A stretch of DNA of 62,060 bases from Chloroflexota bacterium. Its GTDB lineage: Bacteria; Chloroflexota; Ktedonobacteria; Ktedonobacterales; Ktedonobacteraceae. How positions within the stretch are numbered: the stretch's first letter is position 1; every line of letters starts with the position of its first letter. Under the pieces are notes generated by a model. The model saw nothing but the letters and a program-made list of their open reading frames with translations. It had not been told where the DNA came from and made no database searches. Shown piece by piece: positions 26,757 through 35,900 of this stretch. The DNA is taken from contig VBJK01000075.1 of assembly GCA_005879655.1 (NCBI GenBank), forward strand, positions 1-62,060, read 5' to 3'. A program made the translations under genes and the position numbers.

Positions 26757-29102
26757 CTAATTGCGTAAATGTTTGCCTGTGGTTAAGATCGACTGCATGC
26801 GTGCTTGCGTCTTTTCCATACCGCTAAGGCTCATGAAAGCTTCGCGTTCTAGATCGAGCACCTGCTGCTCTGTCAATGGTGTGATAGGTGAACAATCGCC
26901 GCCTGTGAGTACGCGAGCAAGGTGACGAGATACGACTGCATCGTGTTGGCTGGCCTTTCCGGTAAGCACCAGGTTATCGATCTGCTGTTCTAGGACCAAG
27001 CGTATGCCTACGCCGGGTAGAAGCAGTTGTTGTGCTTGGGGTGGTTGCCATTGGCCTGCTGCCTGTGCTTCGGCTAGCTGTATGGCGTCACGCTTAGCAT
27101 CGCGCAAGAGCACGTCACGGTTGACAGTGACTTTATCCGTTTTGCGCAGGAAACGTAGCTCCTGGCCTTCTGCTGCGCTGGCGGAGACTGTAGCGAAGGC
27201 GATGGTCTCAAATGCACGTCGTACTGGTGCGAAGGGACCGCCGGTTTTCATCTTTGACTGCGTTTCCAGATCGGCTCCCTGACGCAACAGCAGTTCTTTG
27301 CAGCCACCAGCTGCGGGAATAATACCAACGCCAACTTCTACCAGACCAATATATGACTCACCCAGAGCGCGTGTGTGGTGACAGTGCATAACGACCTCGC
27401 AACCACCGCCCAATGCTCTGCCCGCCAGCGCGGCGACAATCGGTATGGGACTATATTTGAGCAGTTGATGGGCCTGTTGCCAGCTATTGACAATGCCCTC
27501 AAGCTTTGTCCATTCGCCTTGCTTAATGGTCGTAACAACCATTGCGAGGTTCGCTCCGGCTGAGAAGTCCGCCGCTTCGTTGCCAACGACCAGCGCACGG
27601 AATTGCTTTGATCCCTCTTCGGCGGCGTAACGTAGCATCTCAATCACACCTTCGTCAACGGCATTCACTTTGGTGTGGAATTCGAGGCAGCCTACGCCAT
27701 CGCCCAGATCGATCAGTGCCGCTGAACCATTATCGCGCACGACTTTGTTTTCGGCTTTCAGTGCGCCCAATGATATGCCACCCTGTGGTCTGGGTACTGG
27801 CTTATACGTGTCCGTGGCAAAGTCAAAGTATTGGCGTTGCCCAACGCTACTAATATAGAATGTACCTTGTCCTTTGCTCTGTACACGCTGAACCAGTTCT
27901 GGCAATGGGCGATCTTGCAGTACTTTCTGTAAGATCGTCGGATTTTGCAACAGCAGATCCCAGATCTCGAAACTGCCCAGCTCGAAGTTGAAGCCCCAGC
28001 GCATGGCATTGTCAACATCTACGATACTATAGGCGATCTCCTGCGCGAGTGTTGCGGCATAGATCAGCGAGCTAGCAGTCGTTTCGCGTGCAAGCTGACT
28101 GGCGCGGTCATCGCTATCCAGTATGGAGAGCATACGCTGTGCAGGAGTACGCTGGTTGCGTGCAGCTGCCAGGGAGGGATAGTGCACTTTCTGTTGCGGC
28201 ACATATTCGAGCGTTTTGAGATCCAGTTCCAGAATACTCGATTCGCCGCCACTCTTAACGCGCTTATAGAAGCCCTGCCCGCTCTTCTCACCAAGCATAC
28301 CCCGGCTGACCAGCGTGCTGAGCAGTTCTGGTATGAGGAACGTATCGCGTTGCTCATCATTAGGGGCATTCTGGTAAAGATTATTGGAGACGTGCGTCAG
28401 CGTATCTAGTCCTGAGAGGTCAGCGGTACGGAAGACAGCCGATTTTGGCCGTCCCATATTGGGTCCCAGGATAGTATCGACTTCACTAACGGTATACCCA
28501 TCGGCAATAGCACGCTGCATAATTGACATAATACCGTGGACACCGATGCGATTGGCAATAAAGTTTGGAGTATCTTTACAAATAACGACGCCTTTGCCGA
28601 GCACCTCAGTCCCAAATTCTTGCATAAATTGCATGAGTGCCGGGTCAGTATCCACATCAGGCACCAGCTCTAGCAGCTTCATATAACGTACGGGATTGAA
28701 GAAATGGGTGATTAAGAAATTGCGACGGAAGACTGCGCTCCGGCCCTCGGTTAGCATATGAGTTGGTAGACCGGATGTATTGGAGGTGATAATTGTGCTG
28801 GCAGTGAGCACCTTTTCAATCTTACTATAGAGCGATTGTTTGATATCCAGACGTTCAACAACCGCTTCTATGATCCAGTCAACGTTCGCTAGATCCTCTA
28901 AATTGTCCTCGATATTACCAATCTTCACCAGTTGCGTGCCACGTTTACTATAAAAGGCCGCTGGTTTCGCCTTAAGCACCTTTTCCAGCCCGCTACGAGC
29001 AATAATATCGCGGTCTTTTTGCTCGCCGGAAGGCACAATATCAAGGAGCAGACTGGGGATACCATCGTTGGCGAGATGAGCTATGATAGCTGCTCCCATC
29101 AC
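26757..29102 (-). CDS. fadN: FadN-like 3-hydroxyacyl-CoA dehydrogenase/enoyl-CoA hydratase, 5' end irregular
   Basis: The protein of about 781 residues carries out two beta-oxidation steps. Domain order is dehydrogenase first (ITSNTSGLPTHML, THFFNPVRYMKLLELVP, CKDTPNFIANRIG, GMLGEKSGQGFYKR), then hydratase (FSAGANLAMV, ALGGGCEVVMHC, VGVGIIPAAGG), as in Bacillus FadN. The NAD-binding loop continues upstream of the first normal start: frame-consistent codons encode IRSAAVLGARVMGAAI back to position 29132, where the codon is ATT, and a TGA lies two codons beyond. The GTG/ATG at 29102/29099 would cut off the Rossmann motif. An ATG at 29142 is one frame off. So either a rare ATT start or a small indel. 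Gly to Arg in GAGVMG (here GARVMG) is also odd. No fadA or fadE adjacent. Confidence 0.85.
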   Translation of the reverse strand: MMGAAIIAHLANDGIPSLLLDIVPSGEQKDRDIIARSGLEKVLKAKPAAFYSKRGTQLVKIGNIEDNLEDLANVDWIIEAVVERLDIKQSLYSKIEKVLTASTIITSNTSGLPTHMLTEGRSAVFRRNFLITHFFNPVRYMKLLELVPDVDTDPALMQFMQEFGTEVLGKGVVICKDTPNFIANRIGVHGIMSIMQRAIADGYTVSEVDTILGPNMGRPKSAVFRTADLSGLDTLTHVSNNLYQNAPNDEQRDTFLIPELLSTLVSRGMLGEKSGQGFYKRVKSGGESSILELDLKTLEYVPQQKVHYPSLAAARNQRTPAQRMLSILDSDDRASQLARETTASSLIYAATLAQEIAYSIVDVDNAMRWGFNFELGSFEIWDLLLQNPTILQKVLQDRPLPELVQRVQSKGQGTFYISSVGQRQYFDFATDTYKPVPRPQGGISLGALKAENKVVRDNGSAALIDLGDGVGCLEFHTKVNAVDEGVIEMLRYAAEEGSKQFRALVVGNEAADFSAGANLAMVVTTIKQGEWTKLEGIVNSWQQAHQLLKYSPIPIVAALAGRALGGGCEVVMHCHHTRALGESYIGLVEVGVGIIPAAGGCKELLLRQGADLETQSKMKTGGPFAPVRRAFETIAFATVSASAAEGQELRFLRKTDKVTVNRDVLLRDAKRDAIQLAEAQAAGQWQPPQAQQLLLPGVGIRLVLEQQIDNLVLTGKASQHDAVVSRHLARVLTGGDCSPITPLTEQQVLDLEREAFMSLSGMEKTQARMQSILTTGKHLRN

Positions 29103-29424
29103 GCGAGCACCCAGGACGGCAGCACTGCGAATCGGTCATGGCTACGACATCCTCTCGGTCAACGTTACCATGCTCTGTCCCCCACTGACACAGAGTATGG
29201 TACTATTTGCTACACAAAATAACATCATCGTTATCCTTTGCTGTTATTTGAGTTATAGAATTTCGCTCTTGACTAGCATAGCATAACAGGCAGGTAAATG
29301 CCCTGTAGCTAGCTACAACTCCCATGGGATAAGCACTACATCTGTGAATATGGATGATGTGGTATACTGCTGACGAGTTGAGTTAACACGGCTCAAACTG
29401 GTGAGAAAGGGCTTTTGTGAAGCG

Positions 29425-30414
29425 ATGTCAAGTTTCTGTAGCAAATGTGGTAGTGTCCTGCAAGTAAGCATGAACTTTTGTTCAAATTGTGGAACCCCCA
29501 CGCCTTCTTATTACTCCCATGCCAGCTCCTCACAATCTGATCCCACTGCCATATCCGCCAGGGCTGATACTCTTGAGCCGGAACCATTCACCGACTCAGT
29601 TTCACCATTGCGTAGTATGGCCGAGAAGAATCCATATCTCAACCCTTACAGTGTACCGCCTCCACCGCCTCCTCACTCTCGCACGCGCTTTAGCATTATC
29701 GTCGGCATCATCAGTGGTATAGTGGTATCCATACTCATTCTGAGTAGTGTGGGCATTTTCGCCTTGCTCACTCAGCATAGGCAGAAGAATGCAACAACAC
29801 CCACTGTAGTACCATCAGAGAGATGCGGAGGAGTTGTCTCCGATGAGTTTAACGGCACGATGAATGCCCGCTGGCAGTGGATAAACCCAAGCGGTAACGC
29901 CACACACGAAGTAGTCTCCCAGGGCCGTCTGCACATTGCTGCCCCCACGAATAATGACCTGTACCCAGCCTCAAATTACAATGCGCCACGCTTACTTCAG
30001 CCTATTAGCGGCAACTTTACTGTCGAGACATCAATCGAGTTTAACCCTAACTTTTTCTATCAAGGTGCAGGTATTCTCATCTGGCAGGATGAAGGTAACT
30101 TCTTACGCTTCGAGCGAGCCTATGCGACGAATCAAGGTTTGTCATTCATGAAAGTGGAGAAGGGGACCTTGAGCGATATCAGCCCACTTACCTACCATCT
30201 TACAGCAATTACAAGAATTGAGTTGCGTATCCAAAGAGACGGCAACTACCTGACGACCTTCTGGCGTATACCAGGTCAAGAGTGGCAACCAGATGGCATA
30301 ACGGTCCTCCATTTTGACAATGCAATGGTCGGTCTGGTGTTAGCGGCTCAATATAATCAAGGGCCTGCTCAAACTACAGCCTATTATGACTATTTTAGGG
30401 TGACATGTGCTTAA
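29425..30414 (+). CDS. Zinc-ribbon membrane protein with extracellular concanavalin-like domain
   Basis: From ATG 29425 the 329-residue protein begins with a zinc ribbon (C5xxC8, C19xxC22). A Ser/Pro-rich region with a run of six prolines leads to one membrane segment (SIIVGIISGIVVSILILSSV). The extracellular part (about 200 residues, DEFNGTMNARWQWINPSG ... YYDYFRV) resembles the DUF1349/LamG-like beta-sandwich that binds carbohydrates. Cytosolic zinc ribbon with a single anchor recurs in this lineage and in the protein at 45872. GTG at 29401 is an alternative start. Ligand unknown. Confidence 0.7.
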   Translation: MSSFCSKCGSVLQVSMNFCSNCGTPTPSYYSHASSSQSDPTAISARADTLEPEPFTDSVSPLRSMAEKNPYLNPYSVPPPPPPHSRTRFSIIVGIISGIVVSILILSSVGIFALLTQHRQKNATTPTVVPSERCGGVVSDEFNGTMNARWQWINPSGNATHEVVSQGRLHIAAPTNNDLYPASNYNAPRLLQPISGNFTVETSIEFNPNFFYQGAGILIWQDEGNFLRFERAYATNQGLSFMKVEKGTLSDISPLTYHLTAITRIELRIQRDGNYLTTFWRIPGQEWQPDGITVLHFDNAMVGLVLAAQYNQGPAQTTAYYDYFRVTCA

Positions 30415-30428
30415 GCTAAAAGTGCTCT

Positions 30429-31757
30429 CTACAACCCTTTAACGTTCAAAAGGGCAACCTGAATGTTCTCAGCTGAGGATGGCAGGGCAACGCCTAAACC
30501 GCCGGATACCTGGATGTTGATTGCAGCGATACCTTGCTCTGGTTGTACGAGTAGAGTCGTTGTATCTGTCTGAGATTGACCTGCAATTAACGTAGCGAAA
30601 CGGCGCAATGCCGTTTGACTAATCTGGAAGGCCCACACACTATGAGCCAACAACGTACACGTCACGGTTCCGCTCTCTTCGCCAGTCACCATCTCAACTG
30701 TCGCCGGTACTTTCCCAACGAGCGCATAGCCCGCTCCCAGTCGGGCTAGTGCATCCTCACTTGCCCCCTTGTTGGCCAGATCCGAGAATTTGCCAACATC
30801 ATATGCTGTTCCAGCGCATTCAATCACCACCATTACTATGACATCCTGTACTCTATCATTCTCGTGATGATTTGGTGTCACGTGAGGATTACATTGCACG
30901 CCGTTCATGAATTGCTCATTGGGCGCGAGTTGGCGCTGTATAGCGGCTTTTGCCGCAGAAACTGAGTCAGCGAGCTGGCCCTCAAGTGTACTCGCAGCTG
31001 TGTCAATATCGCTCTGCTGCACGAAGGTATAATCACTCGCGTCCTGACCCCCGGTGAAGGACTGTGTGTTTTGTACAAAGAACGCGAGAGAATGATTTAC
31101 TACATCCCGATACGTTCCATTAATATCATAAGGAGCGATGTTACCTTTCGACCCAGGATTCTCTGCATATGCGCTTAATTTCGCTGGCCCGATAAGCTGG
31201 AAGAATTTGGCTAGAGAGAAAACGATTTTTTGTCCACTGTTACTTATAATATGAAAGTTAGTATTTGCTGGGAGCTTGCCCTGCTGTTCAGTGACGGTAA
31301 CAGTTCCATGAGCGATAGCCGCATCCTGGTGCCCTTTCCCTGTTGCGGGTACCTTCATTGATGGCGAGGAGAGCATGCGCGCAATACGGTGTGCTCCGAT
31401 GGGATTCTTGGTCGGGTCAGCGTCCCCCACTTTGGCTGTGAGGACATGATTAGTGACGATAGTTTGACTGATCGGAGTGATGCCGACAGAGGCGCTACTG
31501 GCCGAGAGCCGGGGACGTAGGACTGTAGCATAGACGCTAGTACTCAACACCACTAGCAGCAGTACAGTAAGACCAACAAAGAGTGGTTTCCTGGACTGTA
31601 AGCGCCTGCGTGAAACCAGCTCGTCACTTATAGCTTGTTCTTCCTCAGTCAAATTTTCGCGGATCACACTCTCCTCCTGATCAGTGCCTACGACAGTATT
31701 CTCATATTTAGCTTTTGCCGCAGCTAATATAGCACTATTTTTCTTATCTTGCAACAA
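30429..31757 (-). CDS. Membrane-anchored baseplate-J/gp47-like protein
   Basis: The 442-residue protein has a cytoplasmic N-terminus of about 55 residues, one membrane segment (PLFVGLTVLLLVVLSTSVYA) and a long extracytoplasmic region. The latter carries baseplate-J-like features: HGTVTVTEQQGKLPANTNF, a GNIAPYDING strand, NTQSFTGGQDASDYTFV and the following helix DIDTAASTLEGQL. In Chloroflexota and Cyanobacteria such proteins appear without phage genes around them, and no phage gene is near here. Role unknown; a cell-surface scaffold is plausible. It converges with the zinc-ribbon gene 14 bp away. Confidence 0.6.
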   Translation of the reverse strand: MLQDKKNSAILAAAKAKYENTVVGTDQEESVIRENLTEEEQAISDELVSRRRLQSRKPLFVGLTVLLLVVLSTSVYATVLRPRLSASSASVGITPISQTIVTNHVLTAKVGDADPTKNPIGAHRIARMLSSPSMKVPATGKGHQDAAIAHGTVTVTEQQGKLPANTNFHIISNSGQKIVFSLAKFFQLIGPAKLSAYAENPGSKGNIAPYDINGTYRDVVNHSLAFFVQNTQSFTGGQDASDYTFVQQSDIDTAASTLEGQLADSVSAAKAAIQRQLAPNEQFMNGVQCNPHVTPNHHENDRVQDVIVMVVIECAGTAYDVGKFSDLANKGASEDALARLGAGYALVGKVPATVEMVTGEESGTVTCTLLAHSVWAFQISQTALRRFATLIAGQSQTDTTTLLVQPEQGIAAINIQVSGGLGVALPSSAENIQVALLNVKGL

Positions 31758-32095
31758 TTTACAGAGCTAGAGACAAACGGAGAAAGTTGTGTGAACATCT
31801 CTCTTCTGTAGAGAACATTTTTAAACAGACGCAAGTACACCTTTTTGCAGTAGCGCTAGTAAATATGTAATAGTAATACATACTTCACTACTTAAAGCTT
31901 GTTTCACGCATAAAATTGTTGCATCTTATGATAATAGTAGACACCAGCTGCATCAACTCTTCTCCCGCCACAAAAACAACATACCTCACCTCCCAAACGT
32001 ATCAGCTATTAAGTATATCTGCTCTCGTTTATTTATGAGATGATAGCCTCATCATCTCATCATCTAGCAACTGCATGGAGTAACGATTACCGAAG
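31758..32095. other. Intergenic region between divergent frames
   Basis: 338 bp, AT-rich, no gene seen. CATCATCTCATCATCT near 32050 is a short local repeat. Confidence 0.35.
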
Positions 32096-32250
32096 GTGGA
32101 GACGCAATCACTCACCCTGAATCTTTTCTTTTGCTACGCTCGCGTAGATAAGCCATTACGCGACGAGCTAGACATGCATTTAAGCACGCTGAAACATCAG
32201 CAACACATCGTAACGTGGTCTGACCTAGAGCTTGTCGCTGGCTCGGAACT
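32096..32250 (+). pseudogene. Remnant of a TIR-domain gene (N-terminal part only)
   Basis: GTG at 32096 opens a frame with the first third of a TIR domain: LNLFFCYARVDKPLRDELDM, HQQHIVTWSDLELVAGSEL. This matches the opening of TIR proteins such as the one at 44345 (IFYAYSPEDRELRDELAM). After about residue 50 the sequence turns to unrelated residues encoded opposite the membrane protein gene at 32225, so the remainder was replaced or deleted. Confidence 0.65.
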
Positions 32251-32614
32251 GCTTCAGCCGATCCACTATCATCCATCCCAAATCAATAACGTACAGTACA
32301 ATCACCACGTCGCCCAACGTCGTGGCCAACCAGCTTGCAGGCAACAGCTGATCAACGCCCCAGAGAATGAACGCACTGCTGACAATCAAAGCTTTAAAGA
32401 GGTCTAGCGGCTTTGGCCGCGTGAGCAGCACAAAAGCAAGGGAGGCGGCACCGATCAGGAATAAGGGGGCAGCTGAGACAGGTGCGTGGGAAAGGGGCGT
32501 TGTGAGAACATCACTGGCCAGCAGCAGCAGACTTGTCAGGAAAGACAGTGTGACAAGTAGCCAAGTAACAGCAGACAAGAGTTTAGATATAGGTAAATGA
32601 TACCCACTTGCCAC
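32225..32614 (-). CDS. Small membrane protein of unknown function
   Basis: The 129-residue protein has four hydrophobic segments (LLSAVTWLLVTLSFLTSLLL, PLFLIGAASLAFVLLTR, LFKALIVSSAFILWGV, DVVIVLYVIDLGWMIV). It starts with GTG at 32614. Its last nine residues are encoded antisense to the TIR remnant, which marks the breakpoint. No family recognised. Confidence 0.5.
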   Translation of the reverse strand: MASGYHLPISKLLSAVTWLLVTLSFLTSLLLLASDVLTTPLSHAPVSAAPLFLIGAASLAFVLLTRPKPLDLFKALIVSSAFILWGVDQLLPASWLATTLGDVVIVLYVIDLGWMIVDRLKQFRASDKL

Positions 32615-32913
32615 CTCAGAGGGAACAGTATTTGGAGCTTGTAACCAGCAGACAAAATTTGTGCGTTAGCAGGCACATTGAGGTGAGAAATCTCATCTTT
32701 CTGCTGACCTCCATTCATTGGTAACAATCTTACACGGGCGTTTCTGATCCGCGACTGACATCTTCTCATAAAGGATTGCTCACTTCGCTAAGACAAACAC
32801 TGGTTATAGTTACTATAAGATAGCTTAGCAAATGTGTGTAGATTCATACTTGTACCAGCAATAGGGCTATGATACAATGGGGAAGGAGAAATAGATGAGC
32901 TTAAACAAAACAG

Positions 32914-33035
32914 CTAGTGCAAAAACAAAAGGGCTGGTAGGGATTGGGGTGGCATTTGGCGAAGCCTCGCCTTTCGGGGTTTGGGGTGTCCCCAAATTCT
33001 CCCATTCCCCAAACGGTTTTGGGATTATGCACTAG
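32914..33035. mobile_element. MITE-like element, copy 1 (CTAGTGCA ends)
   Basis: About 122 bp bounded by CTAGTGCA and TGCACTAG inverted ends. Inside is the shared core GGGGTTTGGGGTGTCCCC (32976-32993) and GGCGAAGCCTCGCC. Copies 2 to 4 lie at 38461, 40679 and 50265. It holds no gene, so it must be moved in trans if mobile. It ends just before the methyltransferase gene. Confidence 0.75.
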
Positions 33036-33091
33036 GTAGAATGATCATGGGAAGAGGCAAGGAAAGAAGAGAGCAAGGAGCATCTTACACG

Positions 33092-33949
33092 ATGGTATCG
33101 TATCCTTCAGAAGAGAAAAATGACTATTTCATCGACCCCGAAAGTATTGCCGAACTAGCCCGCCAGATGCATCAAGATCGCCTACTCACCAAAGGTATGG
33201 GCGGTATATTCCCCGAACGTTCTGATGTGCACACTATGAGATCCATTTTGGATATTGCCTGTGGCCCTGGCGGATGGGCCATGGATGTGGCATTTGCCTA
33301 TCCCGAAGCTGAAGTAATGGGTATCGACGTCAGCGAACGGATGGTTAAGTACGCATTTGCTCAGGCTGAATCCCGACAACTTACGAATGCCAGTTTTGAG
33401 GTGATGGACGCGACACAGCCACTGGCATTTTCAGATAACACTCTTGATCTGGTCAACATACGTTTGCTAGGCTTTCTTTCTGCCAAAGCATGGCCGAGTG
33501 TGCTACAGGAGTGTCGCCGCATTATCAAACTAGACGGCGTATTGCGCTGGACGGAGAGTGAATGGGGCTTTACTAATAGTCCCGCCTATGAGCAGTTGGT
33601 AGCATGGTTTAACCTTGCGTTCAAGCGGGAAGGAAAAACTTTTTCCCCCGATGGGCGAATACTTGGGATTACTCCGGTGATGAGGCGACTGCTCAAGGAT
33701 GCAGGTTTTATCAATGTCCAGCAAAAAGCGCACGTCATTGATTTCTCTATAGGTAGCGAGGACTACGAAGCCTTCCGCCAAAATTTCATGGTCGGCTTTC
33801 AGTTGCTTATACCTTTTTTGGTTAGATCGGGGGCCGTGGGCCAGAAAGAAGTGGAGGCCGTCTATCAGCAGATGCTGGTTGAGATTACGCAGGACAGCTT
33901 TTGCGGCCTTATGTATATGCTCACGGTGTGGGGTGACAAGCCCGCCTGA
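33092..33949 (+). CDS. Class I SAM-dependent methyltransferase
   Basis: The 285-residue protein carries SAM-binding motif SILDIACGPGGWAMDVAFAY, then EVMGIDVSERMV, FEVMDATQPLAFSDNTLDLV and CRRIIKLDGVLRWTESEWG. The second half (FSPDGRILGITPVMRRLLKDAGF) resembles the substrate cap of UbiE/MenG-like enzymes. Substrate unknown. The ATG at 33092 has AAGGAG 11 bases upstream; an ATG at 33041 directly after the MITE is an alternative. Translation from 32981 would cross the repeat element and is rejected. Confidence 0.8.
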   Translation: MVSYPSEEKNDYFIDPESIAELARQMHQDRLLTKGMGGIFPERSDVHTMRSILDIACGPGGWAMDVAFAYPEAEVMGIDVSERMVKYAFAQAESRQLTNASFEVMDATQPLAFSDNTLDLVNIRLLGFLSAKAWPSVLQECRRIIKLDGVLRWTESEWGFTNSPAYEQLVAWFNLAFKREGKTFSPDGRILGITPVMRRLLKDAGFINVQQKAHVIDFSIGSEDYEAFRQNFMVGFQLLIPFLVRSGAVGQKEVEAVYQQMLVEITQDSFCGLMYMLTVWGDKPA

Positions 33950-33982
33950 TGCTTTATTATTTGTAAATTTATAAAAACGATC

Positions 33983-34049
33983 GTAGACGTGCCATGTATT
34001 GCGCCGTTTTCTTTGCTTGTGATTGTGACGCAATACATGGCGCGTCTAC
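33983..34049. terminator. Hairpin between convergent methyltransferase and meaB genes
   Basis: Arms GTAGACG-GCCATGTATTGCG and CGCAATACATGGC-CGTCTAC (one mismatch). Lies 33 bp after the methyltransferase stop and 8 bp from the meaB stop, so it probably serves both. Confidence 0.65.
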
Positions 34050-34057
34050 AGATTTTA

Positions 34058-35023
34058 TTACTTCAACCCAATACGCACCGCCAATTCATGTGCCACAGTA
34101 TAGGGGTCGCGTTCACGATTGGTAATCTCGTCAATCAACCTCTGCCATTCGTCCTCGTGCACTTCGGCTTTGAGCGTATTGATGACTGCTTGCACAACGA
34201 GCATTTGCAGCTCGCTGCGTATCTGGCGCTGGGCACGCTGTGTGAGTAGTCCACTCGTGAGCAGGTATTCGTGATGGTGCTGGACGGCGTCAGCCAGTTG
34301 CACAAAGCCTTCGTCCTTGAGTGCGGAGGTCTTCACAATGGGGATACGCCATGCCGCACTGCTGCGCCGCGTGTCCAGACTCAAGAGCATTGCCAGCTCG
34401 GCAACCGTCTGATCAGCACCGGGTTTATCCATCTTACTGACAACGAAAATGTCTGCAATCTCCAGAATGCCAGCTTTAATCGCCTGAATATCATCACCCA
34501 TACCCGGAGCTACCACGACCAGTACCGTCTGAGCTGTGCGCATAATTTCTACTTCAGCCTGCCCCGTGCCAACCGTCTCGATAATGATAGGATCATACCC
34601 GGCGGCATCCATTGCACGTACTACATCGCGCGTCGAAGCCGCAAGCCCCCCCAGGCTACCGCGACTCGCCATGCTACGAATAAAGACGTTAGGATCGCCC
34701 GCCAGCTCCATCATGCGAATACGATCCCCAAGAATAGCACCACCGCTGAAAGGACTGGTCGGATCAACGGCCACAATCCCTACCTTATGCTCGCGCCTGC
34801 GCAATTCCCGCACCAGATGCGTCACCAGCGTACTTTTGCCCGCACCAGGGGCACCCGTGACGCCGACAATGTGGGCCTTCCCGCTATGCTGATGCAGTTC
34901 TGCCAGGTAACGACGAGCCTGGGGAGTTTCACTTTCAAGCAGCGTGACCATGCGTGCTAACGCTCGGCGATCACCTGCAAGCAAACGTTCGATGATATTT
35001 TGCAAGGCGCACCTACACCTCAA
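34058..35023 (-). CDS. meaB: Methylmalonyl-CoA mutase-associated GTPase MeaB/ArgK
   Basis: The 321-residue G3E-family GTPase guards methylmalonyl-CoA mutase, gating cofactor loading and rescuing the oxidised form. Motifs: Walker [33 protein letters not shown], the Walker B region [11 protein letters not shown] and the base-specificity motif [10 protein letters not shown]. Length is normal. The ATG at 35023 overlaps the end of the upstream mutase subunit gene by 11 bases, pointing to translational coupling and a shared complex. Confidence 0.93.
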   Translation of the reverse strand: MRCRCALQNIIERLLAGDRRALARMVTLLESETPQARRYLAELHQHSGKAHIVGVTGAPGAGKSTLVTHLVRELRRREHKVGIVAVDPTSPFSGGAILGDRIRMMELAGDPNVFIRSMASRGSLGGLAASTRDVVRAMDAAGYDPIIIETVGTGQAEVEIMRTAQTVLVVVAPGMGDDIQAIKAGILEIADIFVVSKMDKPGADQTVAELAMLLSLDTRRSSAAWRIPIVKTSALKDEGFVQLADAVQHHHEYLLTSGLLTQRAQRQIRSELQMLVVQAVINTLKAEVHEDEWQRLIDEITNRERDPYTVAHELAVRIGLK

Positions 35024-35435
35024 CGCTCAGGCGATCAGCCTGGATATTCTCACGCACGAAGCGAATAATCTCCTCCATGGAGGTACCAGGACCAAAGCAG
35101 CCCTTGATGCCCATGGCCGTAATCGTCGGGATATCCTCGTCGGGCAAAATGCCACCCGCTGCCACCAAGACATCAGCGACGTTATTCTGTTTGAGCAGTG
35201 CCATCACTTTAGGAAAGAGCGCCATATGTGCCCCGGAAAGGATGCTCATCAGAATAGCGTCCACGTCCTCCTGTATCGCCGCCTCAACAATCATCTCTGG
35301 CGTTTGACGAATCCCAGTGTAGATAACCTCCATGCCCGCATCACGTAGCGCACGAGCAATAATTTTTGCACCTCGGTCATGCCCGTCCAGTCCTGGTTTC
35401 GCCACCAGCACACGAATTGGCCGTGTTTCAGCCAT
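35013..35435 (-). CDS. mcmA2: Methylmalonyl-CoA mutase B12-binding subunit
   Basis: The 140-residue protein is a stand-alone cobalamin-binding domain with the motif D17-G-H19-D-R-G22 that places His on cobalt, followed by the expected [15 protein letters not shown] and [12 protein letters not shown]. In this form of the mutase the catalytic subunit is a separate polypeptide; it is not in the window. ATG at 35435 is preferred to the upstream 35474. Coupled to meaB by overlap. The complex interconverts methylmalonyl-CoA and succinyl-CoA. Confidence 0.9.
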   Translation of the reverse strand: MAETRPIRVLVAKPGLDGHDRGAKIIARALRDAGMEVIYTGIRQTPEMIVEAAIQEDVDAILMSILSGAHMALFPKVMALLKQNNVADVLVAAGGILPDEDIPTITAMGIKGCFGPGTSMEEIIRFVRENIQADRLSVEV

Positions 35436-35462
35436 ATATTTGCGACTCCTTTGTCTCGTAAG

Positions 35463-35703
35463 GGGCAACCACAAGGGATTGCCCGATATGCATCAACCTA
35501 ACGCTTGACAGCAGGATTGCAAAGGGCTGCAAGCCCTTTGACGGGGTTTGGGGTGTCCCCAAATACCTCTTTTCTTCGCCGTCTGCGGCGGCGAGAGGAG
35601 TGAAAGGGAGAGCTTGGGGACACCCCAAACCCCGCCGGGGGGCGAAGCCCCCTGGACCCCCGGCTTAGGTTGATGCGTATTGGGCAACCACAAGGGATTG
35701 CCC
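35463..35703. repeat. Compound repeat unit A with GGGCAACCACAAGGGATTGCC ends
   Basis: Begins with the 22-mer whose core is GCAACCACAAGGGATTGC, followed by ATATGCATCAACCTAA. The unit ends with the inverted TTAGGTTGATGCGTAT and the same 22-mer in direct orientation at 35682. Inside are two opposing copies of GGGGTTTGGGGTGTCCCC (35543 and 35614, the second reversed). No gene. Confidence 0.75.
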
Positions 35704-35879
35704 ATAGGCATGCGCGTTAAGCAGAGGGAAGCCCTCTGCACTCCCTTTCTCCTGCCGCCTCCGGCGGCAAAAGAGAAGAAAGGAAGTCTTTGGGGACACC
35801 CCAAACCCCGAAAGGCGGGCGAAGCCCCCTGGACCCCCGCTTAGCGCGCATGCCTATGGGCAATCCCTTGTGGTTGCCC
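35682..35879. repeat. Compound repeat unit B with terminal inverted repeats of about 40 bp
   Basis: Shares the 22-mer at 35682 with unit A. Its other end, 35858-35879, is the same 22-mer inverted; the flanking CATAGGCATGCGCG is inverted as well, with one mismatch further in. One reversed copy of the GGTGTCCCC core lies at 35789-35809. Confidence 0.75.
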
Positions 35880-35900
35880 TGGGTGAGGGGGCTATATATC

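Noticed and set aside
30429..31757. Phage tail region suggested by the baseplate-J-like protein
   Set aside because: The protein has a membrane anchor and no other tail gene is near.
32981..33091. N-terminal extension of the methyltransferase at 33092
   Set aside because: It would translate the MITE-like element; the same residues (CPQ..PFPKRFWDYALGR) appear in a frame over the unrelated copy at 50265.
33530..34033. Minus-strand frame of 167 codons
   Set aside because: Antisense to the methyltransferase and crosses the intergenic hairpin.
35463..35879. CRISPR-like array
   Set aside because: The repeats are inverted and only three in number, and the intervening parts are themselves related; no cas genes.
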